Positions 36,544 through 45,668 of a stretch of 64,000 bases of DNA are shown piece by piece; position 1 is the stretch's first letter, and every line of letters begins with the position of its first letter. Source of the stretch: a bacterium (lineage in GTDB: Bacteria; Chloroflexota; Anaerolineae; Caldilineales; Caldilineaceae); the NCBI GenBank assembly GCA_016124945.1, contig WGMT01000056.1, forward strand, positions 1 through 64,000, read 5' to 3'. The translations under genes were made by a program, and so were the position numbers. Below the pieces are notes generated by a model. It worked only from the letters and a program-made list of their open reading frames with translations, did not search any database and was not told where the DNA came from.

Positions 36544-38031
36544 ATGCGCGCCATCATGGTCATGTTCGATTCGCTGAACCGGCGAATGTTGCCTTCCTAC
36601 GGGTGCGATTGGACGCACGCGCCCAATTTCGCTCGCCTGGCCGAGCGGACGGTTACCTTCGACAATTGCTATGTGGGTAGCATGCCCTGTATGCCCGCCC
36701 GCCGCGAACTCCACACAGGGCGCTACAATTTCCTTCATCGTAGTTGGGGGCCTATTGAGCCGTTTGACGATTCAATGCCGCAAATTCTGCAAGAAAATGG
36801 CGTCTATTCTCACCTTAGCACAGATCATTACCATTACTTTGAAGATGGCGGCGCCACCTATCACAATCGCTACAGTACCTGGGATTTTCACCGTGGGCAA
36901 GAGGGCGATCCCTGGATCGGGCAAGTTGCCGATCCCGTCATTCCCGATGTGGTGGCCCCTCGCGAAGGGCGCATGTGGCGACAAGACTTTGTAAATCGGC
37001 GATTCATGCAGCGCGAAGAAGAACAGCCTCAACCGCGTACCTTCGCTGCCGGCATCGACTTCATCCGCCGCAATGCCAATCAAGACAACTGGTACCTGCA
37101 GATTGAAACTTTTGATCCCCACGAGCCCTTCTTCAGCCAACAGCAGTACAAGGATCTTTACCCTCACGAGTACAACGGTCGCCAATTTGATTGGCCACCT
37201 TATCGTAAGGTGGAAGAAGCACCTGAAGTAGTACTACACGCGCGGTACGAGTACGCGGCGCTTCTAAGTATGTGCGATCACTATTTGGGGCAGATCCTGG
37301 GCTTAATGGATTCGCTTGACCTGTGGAAAAATACAATGCTCATTATCTGTACAGATCATGGATTTTTCTTGGGCGAGCACGATTGGTGGGCCAAGAACAA
37401 CATGCCTCTGTGGAACGAGGTGGCGCAGACCCCACTCTTTATCTGGGATCCACGCAGCGGCAAAACAGGGGAACGACGCCGCCAGTTGACGCAGATGATC
37501 GACTTCCCAGCAACGATTCTTGAATACTTCGGCATTGAACGCCCCCCTGCCATGATGGGCATTCCGCTGGGCGATGTCATCGCCGCAGACGCGCCGACGC
37601 GAGAAGCTATCCTCTACGGCTATCACGGCGGCCCACTCAATGTGACAGACGGGCGCTACGTCTACATGCGCGCCGCAGCCAAAGACAACACACCGCTCTA
37701 CGAATACACCGTCATGCCGACGCACATGAACCACATCTTCAAGGTGAGTGAGTTGCAACAGTGGGACAAGGCGGCGCCTTTCTCGTTCACCAAAGGCTGC
37801 CCTGTTATGAAGATCCCGGGGCGACCTTCTCACGTTAACCAATCTGCCCACGCCCAAGGAAATCTGCTCTACGACCTGCATACCGATCCGGCACAGGAAA
37901 ATCCCCTCTCTGATCCCACTATCGAAGCGCGTATGCTCGATCTGATGCACAGTTTGATGCAGGCGAATGAGGCACCGAGCGAACAGTATGAGCGATTGGG
38001 GATTGGGGATTGGGGATTAGAGATTGGGTAA
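36544..38031 (+). CDS. Sulfatase
   Basis: 495 residues of the alkaline-phosphatase superfamily. VMFDSLNRRMLPSYG carries the first metal aspartate (Asp9), SMPCMPARRELHTG the sulfatase motif C-x-P-x-R at 49-53 whose Cys49 would be oxidised to formylglycine, and LIICTDHGFFLGEHDWWAKN the second metal site. It should cleave sulfate esters, from carbohydrates or lipids, and has no signal peptide, so it seems cytoplasmic. AAAGGAG precedes the ATG. No formylglycine-generating enzyme gene is in the window. The last 13 residues (RLGIGDWGLEIG) are encoded by GATTGGG heptamers and probably were added by a repeat. Confidence 0.92.
   Translation: MRAIMVMFDSLNRRMLPSYGCDWTHAPNFARLAERTVTFDNCYVGSMPCMPARRELHTGRYNFLHRSWGPIEPFDDSMPQILQENGVYSHLSTDHYHYFEDGGATYHNRYSTWDFHRGQEGDPWIGQVADPVIPDVVAPREGRMWRQDFVNRRFMQREEEQPQPRTFAAGIDFIRRNANQDNWYLQIETFDPHEPFFSQQQYKDLYPHEYNGRQFDWPPYRKVEEAPEVVLHARYEYAALLSMCDHYLGQILGLMDSLDLWKNTMLIICTDHGFFLGEHDWWAKNNMPLWNEVAQTPLFIWDPRSGKTGERRRQLTQMIDFPATILEYFGIERPPAMMGIPLGDVIAADAPTREAILYGYHGGPLNVTDGRYVYMRAAAKDNTPLYEYTVMPTHMNHIFKVSELQQWDKAAPFSFTKGCPVMKIPGRPSHVNQSAHAQGNLLYDLHTDPAQENPLSDPTIEARMLDLMHSLMQANEAPSEQYERLGIGDWGLEIG
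37989..38027 (+). repeat. GATTGGG heptamer array in the sulfatase 3' end
   Basis: About five copies of a 7-bp word (GCGATTGGGGATTGGGGATT and on) run to the stop codon. Each shift of seven bases changes frame, so the array encodes a non-periodic tail. Confidence 0.8.
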
Positions 38032-38066
38032 ACGGAGGTTCGTCTTGGCTTGTTTGCTTTGCGGTT

Positions 38067-38136
38067 GATTAAGCGATTAGGGGATTTCAGATCCTGTACA
38101 GGATCTGAAATCCCCTAATCGCCTAATCTCTTTTTT
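38067..38136 (+). terminator. Octamer-arm hairpin/terminator after the sulfatase (H3)
   Basis: A 28-bp stem with one mismatch, from 38067-38094 and 38101-38128, with a TGTACA loop, followed by TCTTTTTT. The central GATTTCAGATCC matches the core of the hairpin at 33513. It lies between convergent genes. Confidence 0.88.
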
Positions 38137-38155
38137 ACCAGATCACACGCTTTCG

Positions 38156-41100
38156 TCATGACCACGCACACAACCCCTCAACAACCCCCGCCGATCCATC
38201 GCGCAGCCAACCGTCGAGTTGGGCTGGTTCTTTGAGTTGCTGTCCTCTTGCGCGGGGGACGGCGACGAAGCGGCTTTCCACTTCGGGGAGTGCGGTCATG
38301 TCCCCCCACAGCTTTTCAAATTGGGTGACAGGGAAGATGTCTTCCTGGCCTTTGCCCCAACGTTTTTTCACGTCTTTGAGGGTGACGTAGGTGGGCATGC
38401 GCGCCGCCATTGTGCGCACGGCGGCGTCGACTTTGGGCTGATCGGTCAGCTCGGCGCGGGTGAGGCCGAAGACGGCTAGGATGCCGTCGATGTCGATCCA
38501 GAAGGTGTTCGAGTTGTAGTAGCGCAGGCGGAATTCAATCTCTTCGTGAGGCAGGGCCAGTCCTTCTACCAAGCGAGGACGGCCGTCCACACGCGCCAGC
38601 CCGCCCCCTCGATCGGCCAGTTGACGGTGGATCACCTCCACTGTCATGGCCGCTCCGGTAGACAGGTGATGGCCCAACAGCGCCGGATCCACATCTGCGC
38701 CGACAGTGTCAATGTTGTGCATCATCAACACGCGCAACTGTGGGCGCTCTGCCAACAGCCGCGCCAGGACGCCGTTGCGCAGCAGATTCGGCATTTCGTA
38801 CCAGTGTCCGACTGGGTGGATACACTGTGCGGGCAGGTTGTCGGTGTAGTCGTTGCCTTCGCCTGTGGATTGCGCCCAGCCGATCAGGGCGGCATGCAGG
38901 CTCTCTTGCATCTTCTGCGCCTGTTCGTCGAGGATCTGTTGCGGTGTCTCCTCCCAGGCAAAGCGCAGATCGCGCACCATCGGCGTCAGGCGTAGGCCGA
39001 TACTGCGCCCCGGCGAGAGGATGAGCGGACCGGCGTAGCCGTAGTTGCGGCGCGCCGACAGCCAATCCTCCATGGCGCTGTGGGTGAGATAGCTGGTGCT
39101 GAAAAGGTGCGGAATCGCTGCGCCGGCTTCTTGGCTGCGTCGCCGACTCTTGGCCAGGTGAACTTCGACAAAGTTACGGTGTTCGCCGGCCAGCTTGGCA
39201 AAGGGATTGAGCGCCTTGACCACGCCTGCGCCGCGTGTCCAGCGGCTGCCCACGCCGCCTGCCAGCGAGAGGACGGCCACTTCGCCGTTCCTCAGCGCCG
39301 CCATGCCCAACTCGTGTAATGAAGCAGGCAGGCCGCGGGTGGCGTCTGTGACGTCGGCGTCGAAGACGTCTTCGATGCGGCTGCGTGTCGGCAGCCGGTT
39401 CTGGGCCAGGCCGATGCGCCCACTGCGCAGGTCGGCGCGGATCTGTTCATGCTGGACACGATCGAAGCCGTTGGCAGCCAGCAATACATCGAGAGACGAT
39501 TCGCCTTCGGCGGCGCTTTCGGCCTGGGGCAGCAGTCTGTCGAACAAAGACTCGACCATGCCCGACAACGCTGGATTGGTGCGACACGCCGCTCCGAAAC
39601 GATCCAATTCTGCACGCACAGAGGGCGAAAGGCTACGTTGTTCTTTCTTCAAAAGGGCAGGCACTGTGAGGGTATAGTAGCCTGCCGGCATGAGCGCGTC
39701 GCCGCCCTGGAAAAAATCGGCCCAGGTACCCCGTTCGTTGATGGCGAAATCGTAGACCACGGGCCGCATGGCAAAGGGGACGGCTCGCTCCAGTTCGGCG
39801 CGGGTTTCGTCCATGATCCGTTGTAGCGCGTCCTGGCCGCGGCGCTTATGAGCCGGATCAAAGATGAAGCCCATGCCGCCGCCCGACATGCCGCCCAGCA
39901 TCCAGAATCCCCAAAAATTGGGGCCGAACTCAGCGCGCACCCGGCGAATGAGCGTGTTGGTGTAGTAATTCCCCGCCCAGGGGATGATGGTCTGGATCGG
40001 GCCGTTGAAGTTGCGTTCGGTGGCGGCGCCGATGGCGGCGACGTCGCCCTGTTTGAGCAGCCCCAGGATCTGATCCAGCGTCTGGTTGGCTTGCTGCCGC
40101 CCTTGCCACTCGGCTTCGGCGCGCAGCAGATATTTTTCCGTCACCATTTCGAGGATGGGGCCGACATCCTGCGCCATGCCGCCGTGGACGAGTACCAGGC
40201 TCTCTTGTAGCTTACGTCGCGTGTCGTCGCTGATTTCGTCGCGACCAAAGACGTGGTGGCTGGGCAGCAGACGGCCGCGGCTGACGCCGAATTCGGGGTC
40301 GCCCCGCGCCGCCAACTCGCCCTGGATTAGCTTCATCCCCGGCCAGACGCCGCCCGAATCCTGCCAGCCGCCGCCCGATCCACCGATCCACTCGCCGAGG
40401 ATGGCGCGCGCCGCCACGAGACGACGTTCGCCCTCGCTAAGTTGACCGGTAAGGGCACGCGCCTGTCCTGTGGCGCGCATGCAGACGGCGATGAGGCCGG
40501 CCAGCAGGTTGGTGGAGACGGCCAGCCGTGATCCTTTGGGGATGTCGTTGACTTTACTGACCAGTTCGATGCCACGGCCTGGTCCTACCATCCGTTCGAG
40601 CAACTCACTCAGCGACTGGTGTGCGCCTTCCATGCCCGGCGGCACGAGACCGGCAGCGATGACGGCGGCTTTGATCAGCCCCAGGTAGTCGCGGGCAAAG
40701 TCGTAGACTTCGGCCAGGTTGTTGATTTCGGCCACCGCGCCCAGGTCCACGCTGGCAAGGCGTAGGACGGGGCGATCAATGACGCGGAAGTATGCTTCGA
40801 CGGGTGGCTGTGGCGCGGGCGCGTGGCCGTCCTGGCTGCGCACGCTCAGGTCGATGGAGACGTTGAGCACGCGTGCCCCTTCGGGAAAGTCCATGCCCAG
40901 GAAGAAAATGTCGCTCCAGCCGCTGTGGGTGAGGTCCATGCGCACCGGCGTCGTCTCGCGCAGGATGGGGAAGAGGCCGTTGTCGCCTGGTTGGGTCAAT
41001 TCGGGGCGGACGCGCAGGGGCTGGTCGGCAGGGTGGCCGGTGCGGAACATCCACTGGTTGCCGCGAACGGAGCGTACACTGCGCCGTACCTGATCGGCCA

Positions 41101-41482
41101 ATGTCTGAAAGCCGAGGCCATGGTAGGCGGCGGCCAGCGCGCTGGAAATGGCGGCATTGGGGCCGTCCGCTGCCTGCCGCGCCAGGAAGACGTCGATGGC
41201 CTCCTCGAAGCGGCGTTTGAGCAGATGCTCGTAGCCGTCAAAGGGGATTGTGCCCTGGGTGGTGAAATTCTCCTTTTGAGGGAGGTGAAAGCGATGCAGC
41301 GCGTAGAGGAAGAAAAGCCCACGCACGCGCTGGTACAAATTCTCATTGTGGCGACGCATGTGGTCGAGTGCAGCGCACTCATCCATGAGTGTGGCCGGCG
41401 ACGCTGTACGGGCGAAGCCTTCCAGCGAGCGGTCGCGCACGGTGGCATCGTCCGCTGTGATGATTCGGATCAAGTCGTTCAT
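38156..41482 (-). CDS. GHMP kinase fused to a UDP-sugar pyrophosphorylase-like domain
   Basis: 1108 residues. Residues about 300-545 form a GHMP sugar kinase: IPKGSRLAVSTNLLAG (phosphate loop), IGGSGGGWQD (368-375, as in fucokinases and heptose kinases) and GGMSGGGMGFIFD (530-542). Residues about 730-1105 resemble UTP-glucose-1-phosphate uridylyltransferases (EVAVLSLAGGVGSRW, then NFVEVHLAK, FNSNTFWID-like YNSNTFWID). The first 300 residues are helical and unrecognised. One protein could thus phosphorylate a sugar at C1 and make the nucleotide sugar, like FKP enzymes but with the domains in opposite order. The GalU-like gene lies 150 bases upstream. Confidence 0.85.
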   Translation of the reverse strand: MNDLIRIITADDATVRDRSLEGFARTASPATLMDECAALDHMRRHNENLYQRVRGLFFLYALHRFHLPQKENFTTQGTIPFDGYEHLLKRRFEEAIDVFLARQAADGPNAAISSALAAAYHGLGFQTLADQVRRSVRSVRGNQWMFRTGHPADQPLRVRPELTQPGDNGLFPILRETTPVRMDLTHSGWSDIFFLGMDFPEGARVLNVSIDLSVRSQDGHAPAPQPPVEAYFRVIDRPVLRLASVDLGAVAEINNLAEVYDFARDYLGLIKAAVIAAGLVPPGMEGAHQSLSELLERMVGPGRGIELVSKVNDIPKGSRLAVSTNLLAGLIAVCMRATGQARALTGQLSEGERRLVAARAILGEWIGGSGGGWQDSGGVWPGMKLIQGELAARGDPEFGVSRGRLLPSHHVFGRDEISDDTRRKLQESLVLVHGGMAQDVGPILEMVTEKYLLRAEAEWQGRQQANQTLDQILGLLKQGDVAAIGAATERNFNGPIQTIIPWAGNYYTNTLIRRVRAEFGPNFWGFWMLGGMSGGGMGFIFDPAHKRRGQDALQRIMDETRAELERAVPFAMRPVVYDFAINERGTWADFFQGGDALMPAGYYTLTVPALLKKEQRSLSPSVRAELDRFGAACRTNPALSGMVESLFDRLLPQAESAAEGESSLDVLLAANGFDRVQHEQIRADLRSGRIGLAQNRLPTRSRIEDVFDADVTDATRGLPASLHELGMAALRNGEVAVLSLAGGVGSRWTRGAGVVKALNPFAKLAGEHRNFVEVHLAKSRRRSQEAGAAIPHLFSTSYLTHSAMEDWLSARRNYGYAGPLILSPGRSIGLRLTPMVRDLRFAWEETPQQILDEQAQKMQESLHAALIGWAQSTGEGNDYTDNLPAQCIHPVGHWYEMPNLLRNGVLARLLAERPQLRVLMMHNIDTVGADVDPALLGHHLSTGAAMTVEVIHRQLADRGGGLARVDGRPRLVEGLALPHEEIEFRLRYYNSNTFWIDIDGILAVFGLTRAELTDQPKVDAAVRTMAARMPTYVTLKDVKKRWGKGQEDIFPVTQFEKLWGDMTALPEVESRFVAVPRARGQQLKEPAQLDGWLRDGSAGVVEGLCAWS

Positions 41483-41504
41483 GGTGATCTCGTCCTGGTG
41501 GAAG

Positions 41505-41628
41505 GGATAGGTGATTGGTGATTAGACTTGTCAATTGGCAAATGAATAGACGAGCCGCAGTCTTGTCGAGAATGTAGCTTTGTGGATTCGTGCGCCCACT
41601 TCGAAGCCTAATCACCAATCACCTATCC
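41505..41628. repeat. Heptamer-arm inverted repeat with long loop (H4)
   Basis: A perfect 21-bp inverted pair, 41505-41525 (GGATAGGTGATTGGTGATTA) and 41608-41628, encloses 82 bases. The arms use the same GGTGATT word as H1 and the hairpin at 59831. It lies between two minus-strand genes. Confidence 0.8.
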
Positions 41629-41631
41629 ATA

Positions 41632-42477
41632 TTAGCCATTCATCTCGCGGACGGCGAGCAGTTCGAGCAGGCGGGTGAGCACTTCGTCGCGGTCTTTGCC
41701 GTGGAGGGCCAGCGCAATCTGGGCTGTGAGTAGGCCATACTTCACGCCGACGTCGAAGCGTTGCGCCTGCTGCACCAGCGCCAGGTACTGTTCCCGGCGC
41801 GCCAGTTCGTCCAATGCCGCGGCCAGAGGAACGCCGTGGGTTGCTTCCGCCAGTTGGGTGTTGAGAACTGTCATCACTGTGGGGGTAAGCACATGCATGC
41901 CGAAGAAGCAGAGATAGTGCCCGGCACGCAGCCCAGGGACGTTCAAACGTTGTTCCGCCTCGGTGGGCGTGGGTTTTTCGACGACGGTGTCGATCTGGTA
42001 GAGATCGGCCTGCCCGGCCATGCGTCTGCCGCCGATGGCCCCGTAGTAGGGCAGCAGGCTTTCACGGGTCGCCTGTACCGCGGAGACGGCGCAGTCGTTG
42101 GCTTCGGCCACTTGCACCAGTCGTTGGGCGCATCCTTGCTCGGCGTTGCTTACGTAGAGGTGATCGCCCACTAAATGCAAGAACGCGTCGTCGCCCACAA
42201 ACTCTTGGGCGCAGAGAACGGCATGCCCATAGCCCAGGGGATCGGTCTGCTGGATGAAGTGGAGCCGACCTGCATGGTCTCCTACAACGGCGGCGTAGGC
42301 CGTCTCGTCGCCAGGACGTACCACCACGCCGATCTCGTCGATGCCGGCATCGAGTACCTCTTCGACGAGGATGCGCAAAACCGATTTCTCAGCGCCGTCG
42401 CGGTCAATGATCGATTGCAGCGGCAGCGTGCGCTGTCGCCGCCCCGCTGCCGTGATCACGGCTTTCGAGACGTGCAT
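41632..42477 (-). CDS. GalU-like nucleotidyltransferase with a degenerate signature
   Basis: 281 residues that follow UTP-glucose-1-phosphate uridylyltransferase over their whole length: SKAVITAAG, the QTDPLGYGHAVLCA uridine loop, FLHLVGDHLYV (with the metal Asp), VEKPTP and GHYLCFFGMHVLTP. But where GalU has GxGTRxxPxTK and the catalytic P-K, this protein reads AAGRRQRTLPLQSIIDRDG. Both lysine and GT are changed, so it may be catalytically altered or a regulatory partner of the fusion protein encoded next to it. Good fit to the fold, uncertain activity. Confidence 0.82.
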   Translation of the reverse strand: MHVSKAVITAAGRRQRTLPLQSIIDRDGAEKSVLRILVEEVLDAGIDEIGVVVRPGDETAYAAVVGDHAGRLHFIQQTDPLGYGHAVLCAQEFVGDDAFLHLVGDHLYVSNAEQGCAQRLVQVAEANDCAVSAVQATRESLLPYYGAIGGRRMAGQADLYQIDTVVEKPTPTEAEQRLNVPGLRAGHYLCFFGMHVLTPTVMTVLNTQLAEATHGVPLAAALDELARREQYLALVQQAQRFDVGVKYGLLTAQIALALHGKDRDEVLTRLLELLAVREMNG

Positions 42478-42492
42478 AGCGATTTCTCCGAT

Positions 42493-42583
42493 GGAGGTGA
42501 TTGGTGATTCGGGATTGGTGATTCGGGATGGGTGATTCGGGCAGAAGAGATTGAGCGATTAGGTTACTCAATCGCCCAATCTC
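42493..42583. repeat. Repeat-word region and hairpin after resA-like gene (H6)
   Basis: GGTGATTCGGGATT-type words repeat at about 42495-42541, then a 13-bp hairpin with one mismatch follows (GAGATTGAGCGAT at 42547-42559 and ATCGCCCAATCTC at 42571-42583). Read on the minus strand it follows the TlpA-like gene stop. Confidence 0.7.
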
Positions 42584-42595
42584 ATTTCGAAAGGG

Positions 42596-43222
42596 TCATT
42601 CGGTCAGTGAAGCGATTTTCTCGTGTAAGAAATCTACGGTCAACGGCCCACCGATGTGGATATCCTGGATCACGCCGTCGGGGTCAATGAAGAAGGTGGT
42701 GGGCAGTGAGCGTACCCAGTATCCATCCCCGATGGAATGGTCAATATCGAGAAGAATGGGGAAGGTCACCGGCACTTGAACGCGTGTAAAATGGGCGACC
42801 AGTTGCGGGGATTCACCCTGATCCACGCCTAGAATGACCACGTTTTCGTCGTACTGTGTCCAGATCTCTTCGAGAGCAGGCATTTCGGCTCGGCAGGGAG
42901 GGCACCAGGTGGCCCAGAAATTGACAATGACCGGCTTGCCCCGGTAATCGGAGAGGCGTAGCTCTTCACCGTCGAGGGAGATTAGCGAGAAATCCGGCGC
43001 GAAGGCACCCACCTCCGGCGACGTATTGGCGTTGTCCACATTCATGGGGACAGTACCTGCCAACTCTTGGCTGATAGTGAGATCCATGCTCGTCCAGATA
43101 AGCCCGACCACCAAGAGAACGGCGAAGAGCGCCACCCATCCGGTGATGCTTTTGCGTTTTGGGGCGGCAGGGATGGCTTCGACAGGTGCCTGGGGTGCAT
43201 TTTCGTGCAGGATCTCGTTCAT
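42596..43222 (-). CDS. TlpA/ResA-type membrane-anchored thioredoxin
   Basis: 208 residues. One N-terminal membrane helix (VALFAVLLVVGLIWTSM) puts the thioredoxin domain outside: APDFSLISLDGEELRLSDYRGKPVIVNFWATWCPPCRAEM contains the WCPPC redox centre, followed by LGVDQ and SLPTTFFIDPDG with the cis-proline. It keeps cysteines reduced, for instance during cytochrome c maturation. Two adjacent ATGs at 43222 and 43225 compete; 43222 is chosen for spacing from GAGAGG. It is upstream of the GalU-like gene, separated by the H6 repeat. Confidence 0.92.
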   Translation of the reverse strand: MNEILHENAPQAPVEAIPAAPKRKSITGWVALFAVLLVVGLIWTSMDLTISQELAGTVPMNVDNANTSPEVGAFAPDFSLISLDGEELRLSDYRGKPVIVNFWATWCPPCRAEMPALEEIWTQYDENVVILGVDQGESPQLVAHFTRVQVPVTFPILLDIDHSIGDGYWVRSLPTTFFIDPDGVIQDIHIGGPLTVDFLHEKIASLTE

Positions 43223-43536
43223 CATTTCCTCTCGCAACTGCAAAAATGGCGTAAGCGTAACATCACGATTTACCTCCAAAATCCTCTATTGCGCACCCGT
43301 CACTCGGTTAGTCTTGATATTTTGCTCTAGAACTGTTCCAATATTTTACCACACGGTGCCGATGTATCAGGGACACTGGAGCGCGCTCGCCAGGAATTCC
43401 AAATCTACCCCAGATGGAATTACTACTCATGCCCCACTCCTCCAAACTGCGGCATCCACTACACAGGTTTGGTCGATTCTGTGGTATTCTTTTTGACGTT
43501 AGTTGACTAATCATCCCAACAAGGAGGACAAATATT

Positions 43537-43956
43537 ATGGCTGTTACCAAGGCAGAAGCTGTTTGGCAAGGAACGTTGCGCGAGGGCAATGGCACGATGA
43601 AACTGCCCAAGGGCAACTACGAAGGCCCCTTTACCTTTGCGTCCCGTTTTGAAACGGGTGATGGCACCAACCCCGAAGAACTGATCGGCGCGGCCCACGC
43701 CGGCTGCTTTTCTATGTTCTTGTCTGCGTTGTTGAGCAAGAGCAACTACACGCCCACCCGCATTCACACCACCGCCACCGTCACTTTGGGCGAAGGGCCG
43801 ACCATCACCAAGATTGAGCTTAACTGTGAGGCCGATGTCCCCAACCTGAGCGAAGAAGACCTCCAGAAGTTCGCCGCCGACGCCAAGGCCGGCTGTCCTG
43901 TGTCGAAGGCGCTGGCTGCGGTCAATGAGATTGTGTTGAACGCGAAGTTGGTCTAG
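43537..43956 (+). CDS. OsmC-family peroxiredoxin
   Basis: 139 residues with the two redox cysteines of OsmC/Ohr: Cys57 in AAHAGCFSM and Cys120 in AGCPVSKAL, and the expected GTNPEELIGAAHAG helix start. It reduces organic and fatty acid hydroperoxides in the cytoplasm. An ideal AAGGAGGA precedes the ATG, and a terminator stands directly after the stop, so it is a single-gene unit, divergent from the TlpA-like gene about 310 bases away. Confidence 0.95.
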   Translation: MAVTKAEAVWQGTLREGNGTMKLPKGNYEGPFTFASRFETGDGTNPEELIGAAHAGCFSMFLSALLSKSNYTPTRIHTTATVTLGEGPTITKIELNCEADVPNLSEEDLQKFAADAKAGCPVSKALAAVNEIVLNAKLV

Positions 43957-43971
43957 TAAAGATGTGAGATT

Positions 43972-43999
43972 AGGGGAGTAAGTGTTTACTCCCCTTTTG
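43972..43999 (+). terminator. Terminator after the OsmC gene
   Basis: The perfect 10-bp stem AGGGGAGTAA / TTACTCCCCT has a 4-nt loop and is followed by TTTTG. The convergent PAP2 gene ends in it. Confidence 0.85.
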
Positions 44000-44576
44000 T
44001 TTCTGCTTTGGGGGACGATTTGTGCCAGATCTTGCGCAGAACCCCGCCCATCCCCACACCAAGCAACAACCCAGCCAACACGTCGCCCACGTAGTGAACG
44101 CCGGTGGCGACACGACTCCAGCCAATCCAGGCAATGAGGAGAGGCGCCCAGGAGGCAAAGCCAGGATGTAGCGCCGTCGCCCAGGTCAAGATGATCCCGG
44201 CGCGTGAGCCGTGCCCACTGGGGAAGCTGTGTACGTCGGCCCCGCGGCCATAGAGAAAACGCCCGCCGCCAGGACGCCGCCGCTTGACCACACCTTTGAT
44301 CCCCAACGTCACCAGCAGCGCAGCGATGAGGCTGAACGTCCACCCCAGCAGCGTCCACTTGCGCGCTGCGTCTGTCTTTGCGCGCCGCCACAGGACCGCC
44401 GTGATTGCCCCCCAAATCAGCGAATCGCCCGCGTGCGCGCCAATGTTAGCCGTCCACACCAGCAGTGGGTGACGACGACGTTCTGGGTTTGTGAGCGAAA
44501 GGCGTTCGGTCAGACGCACGTCAATGCGGTTGAGTCCACCCAGCAGGCGGCGCAGCAGTGATGGCTGTTTAGGCAT
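43986..44576 (-). CDS. PAP2-family membrane phosphatase
   Basis: 196 residues with the full phosphatase signature: KRRRPGGGR (K-x6-RP type), PSGHGSRAG and SRVATGVHYVGDVLAG, and about five to six membrane helices. Members cleave undecaprenyl pyrophosphate, phosphatidic acid or similar lipids on the outer face. The start at 44576 is used because GAGG is five bases upstream; an ATG at 44591 lacks a site. It overlaps the end of the upstream nucleotidyltransferase gene by eight bases, so the two are probably co-translated, hinting at a lipid-linked sugar role. Confidence 0.9.
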   Translation of the reverse strand: MPKQPSLLRRLLGGLNRIDVRLTERLSLTNPERRRHPLLVWTANIGAHAGDSLIWGAITAVLWRRAKTDAARKWTLLGWTFSLIAALLVTLGIKGVVKRRRPGGGRFLYGRGADVHSFPSGHGSRAGIILTWATALHPGFASWAPLLIAWIGWSRVATGVHYVGDVLAGLLLGVGMGGVLRKIWHKSSPKAETKGE

Positions 44577-45609
44577 CTTCGCCTCGGGCATATCGTCTTT
44601 GGTTTGCGGGATGATCCGGGTGGCCGGCCAGGTATTCTTTCACCTGTACCAGTTGGTGGGGTTTGTCGACATCCATGCCAGGTTCGGCAAAGGCGAGTTG
44701 AACGGCTGCGCCGGTGGCGTCCACTTCCCGTTCCACCACCTTGAGCAAGCCGGTGAGGCTTAGCCGCCCGAAGAGGAAGGCCAGGATCGTGCTGAAACCC
44801 AACATGCGCAACTGTTGTAGGATGTTTTTGCGGCTGTTGAAGTAGGGTTCCATGCGTTTGTGGGCGCGCAGACCGACTTCGAGATCCACGAGGAAGAGGT
44901 CGCCGCTGCAGAATTTCCCCTCACTCAGGCGCAAGTATGAGCGTTTGCTCAACGGGAAAGTTCCTTCCATCACCGTTTGGCTGACCACGCCCCAGTAGAT
45001 GTCCCTTTGTAGAGGATGGCAAGCGTCGATGAACCAGCGCACCATTTCGCCTGTGAGGAGTGGCGTATCTGCCCCCATCGCCAGGACGTAGCGGTTCTGG
45101 TCGTTGAGTGAGGCCAGATACTCGGCGCCTGCCCGCTGATTGGCCGTCATGCTGCCGTGGTCGTCGACGAAGTGGACGGGGCGACCGAAATCAAGGTGAT
45201 GTTCCTTGTCGAGCCCGACGATAACAATTTCATCGATAAGGCCGCTTTCTTCGAGGGAGCGCACAACATGCCAGATCATGGGCGCGTCGGCGACTTCGAC
45301 CATCACCTTTTGCGGTTGGCCGGTGACTTCGGCCAGTGGATCGGCTTTGTTGCGGTCGTAGCCGGCGGTCATCAGCACATCAAACTTTGTTTGGGATAAA
45401 GATTTGGAGCGTAGTGATGGTGTCATAGGAATCGGGGCCTGATCAATGACAAGGCGCAACGCGCGCTCTTGTGCTTGTAAATCTTGAATTTCGCTTTCCA
45501 CTGCAGCTCGTTGCCGTACACCGGTGACGTTATCCAATCGCCGCCGCGCCGCCGCCAGTTGGCGGATCACCTCTTCTTTGCGTTGAATCAGTTCTGCGCG
45601 CTCAGTCAT
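44569..45609 (-). CDS. Nucleotidyltransferase-like protein with N-terminal coiled coil
   Basis: 346 residues. The first 60 are a heptad-rich coiled coil (ELIQRKEEVIRQLAAARRRLDN ... EIQDLQAQERAL). From about 75 the protein follows MobA-like or IspD-like nucleotidyltransferases: VLMTAGYDRNKADPLAEVTGQPQKVMVEVADAPMIWHVV, IDEIVIVGL and LAMGADTPLLTGE with the metal-binding acidic residue. The loop GGxSxR/K is altered (AGYDRNKADP). Its sugar or alcohol substrate is unknown. It overlaps the PAP2 gene, and two other sugar-nucleotidyltransferase-type genes lie within 8 kb. Confidence 0.78.
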   Translation of the reverse strand: MTERAELIQRKEEVIRQLAAARRRLDNVTGVRQRAAVESEIQDLQAQERALRLVIDQAPIPMTPSLRSKSLSQTKFDVLMTAGYDRNKADPLAEVTGQPQKVMVEVADAPMIWHVVRSLEESGLIDEIVIVGLDKEHHLDFGRPVHFVDDHGSMTANQRAGAEYLASLNDQNRYVLAMGADTPLLTGEMVRWFIDACHPLQRDIYWGVVSQTVMEGTFPLSKRSYLRLSEGKFCSGDLFLVDLEVGLRAHKRMEPYFNSRKNILQQLRMLGFSTILAFLFGRLSLTGLLKVVEREVDATGAAVQLAFAEPGMDVDKPHQLVQVKEYLAGHPDHPANQRRYARGEDA

Positions 45610-45668
45610 GGTTGGGTGGGTGATTGTGTTGGCAAACCCGTTGTGACAAGTCGTCCGTCGTCATCCTC

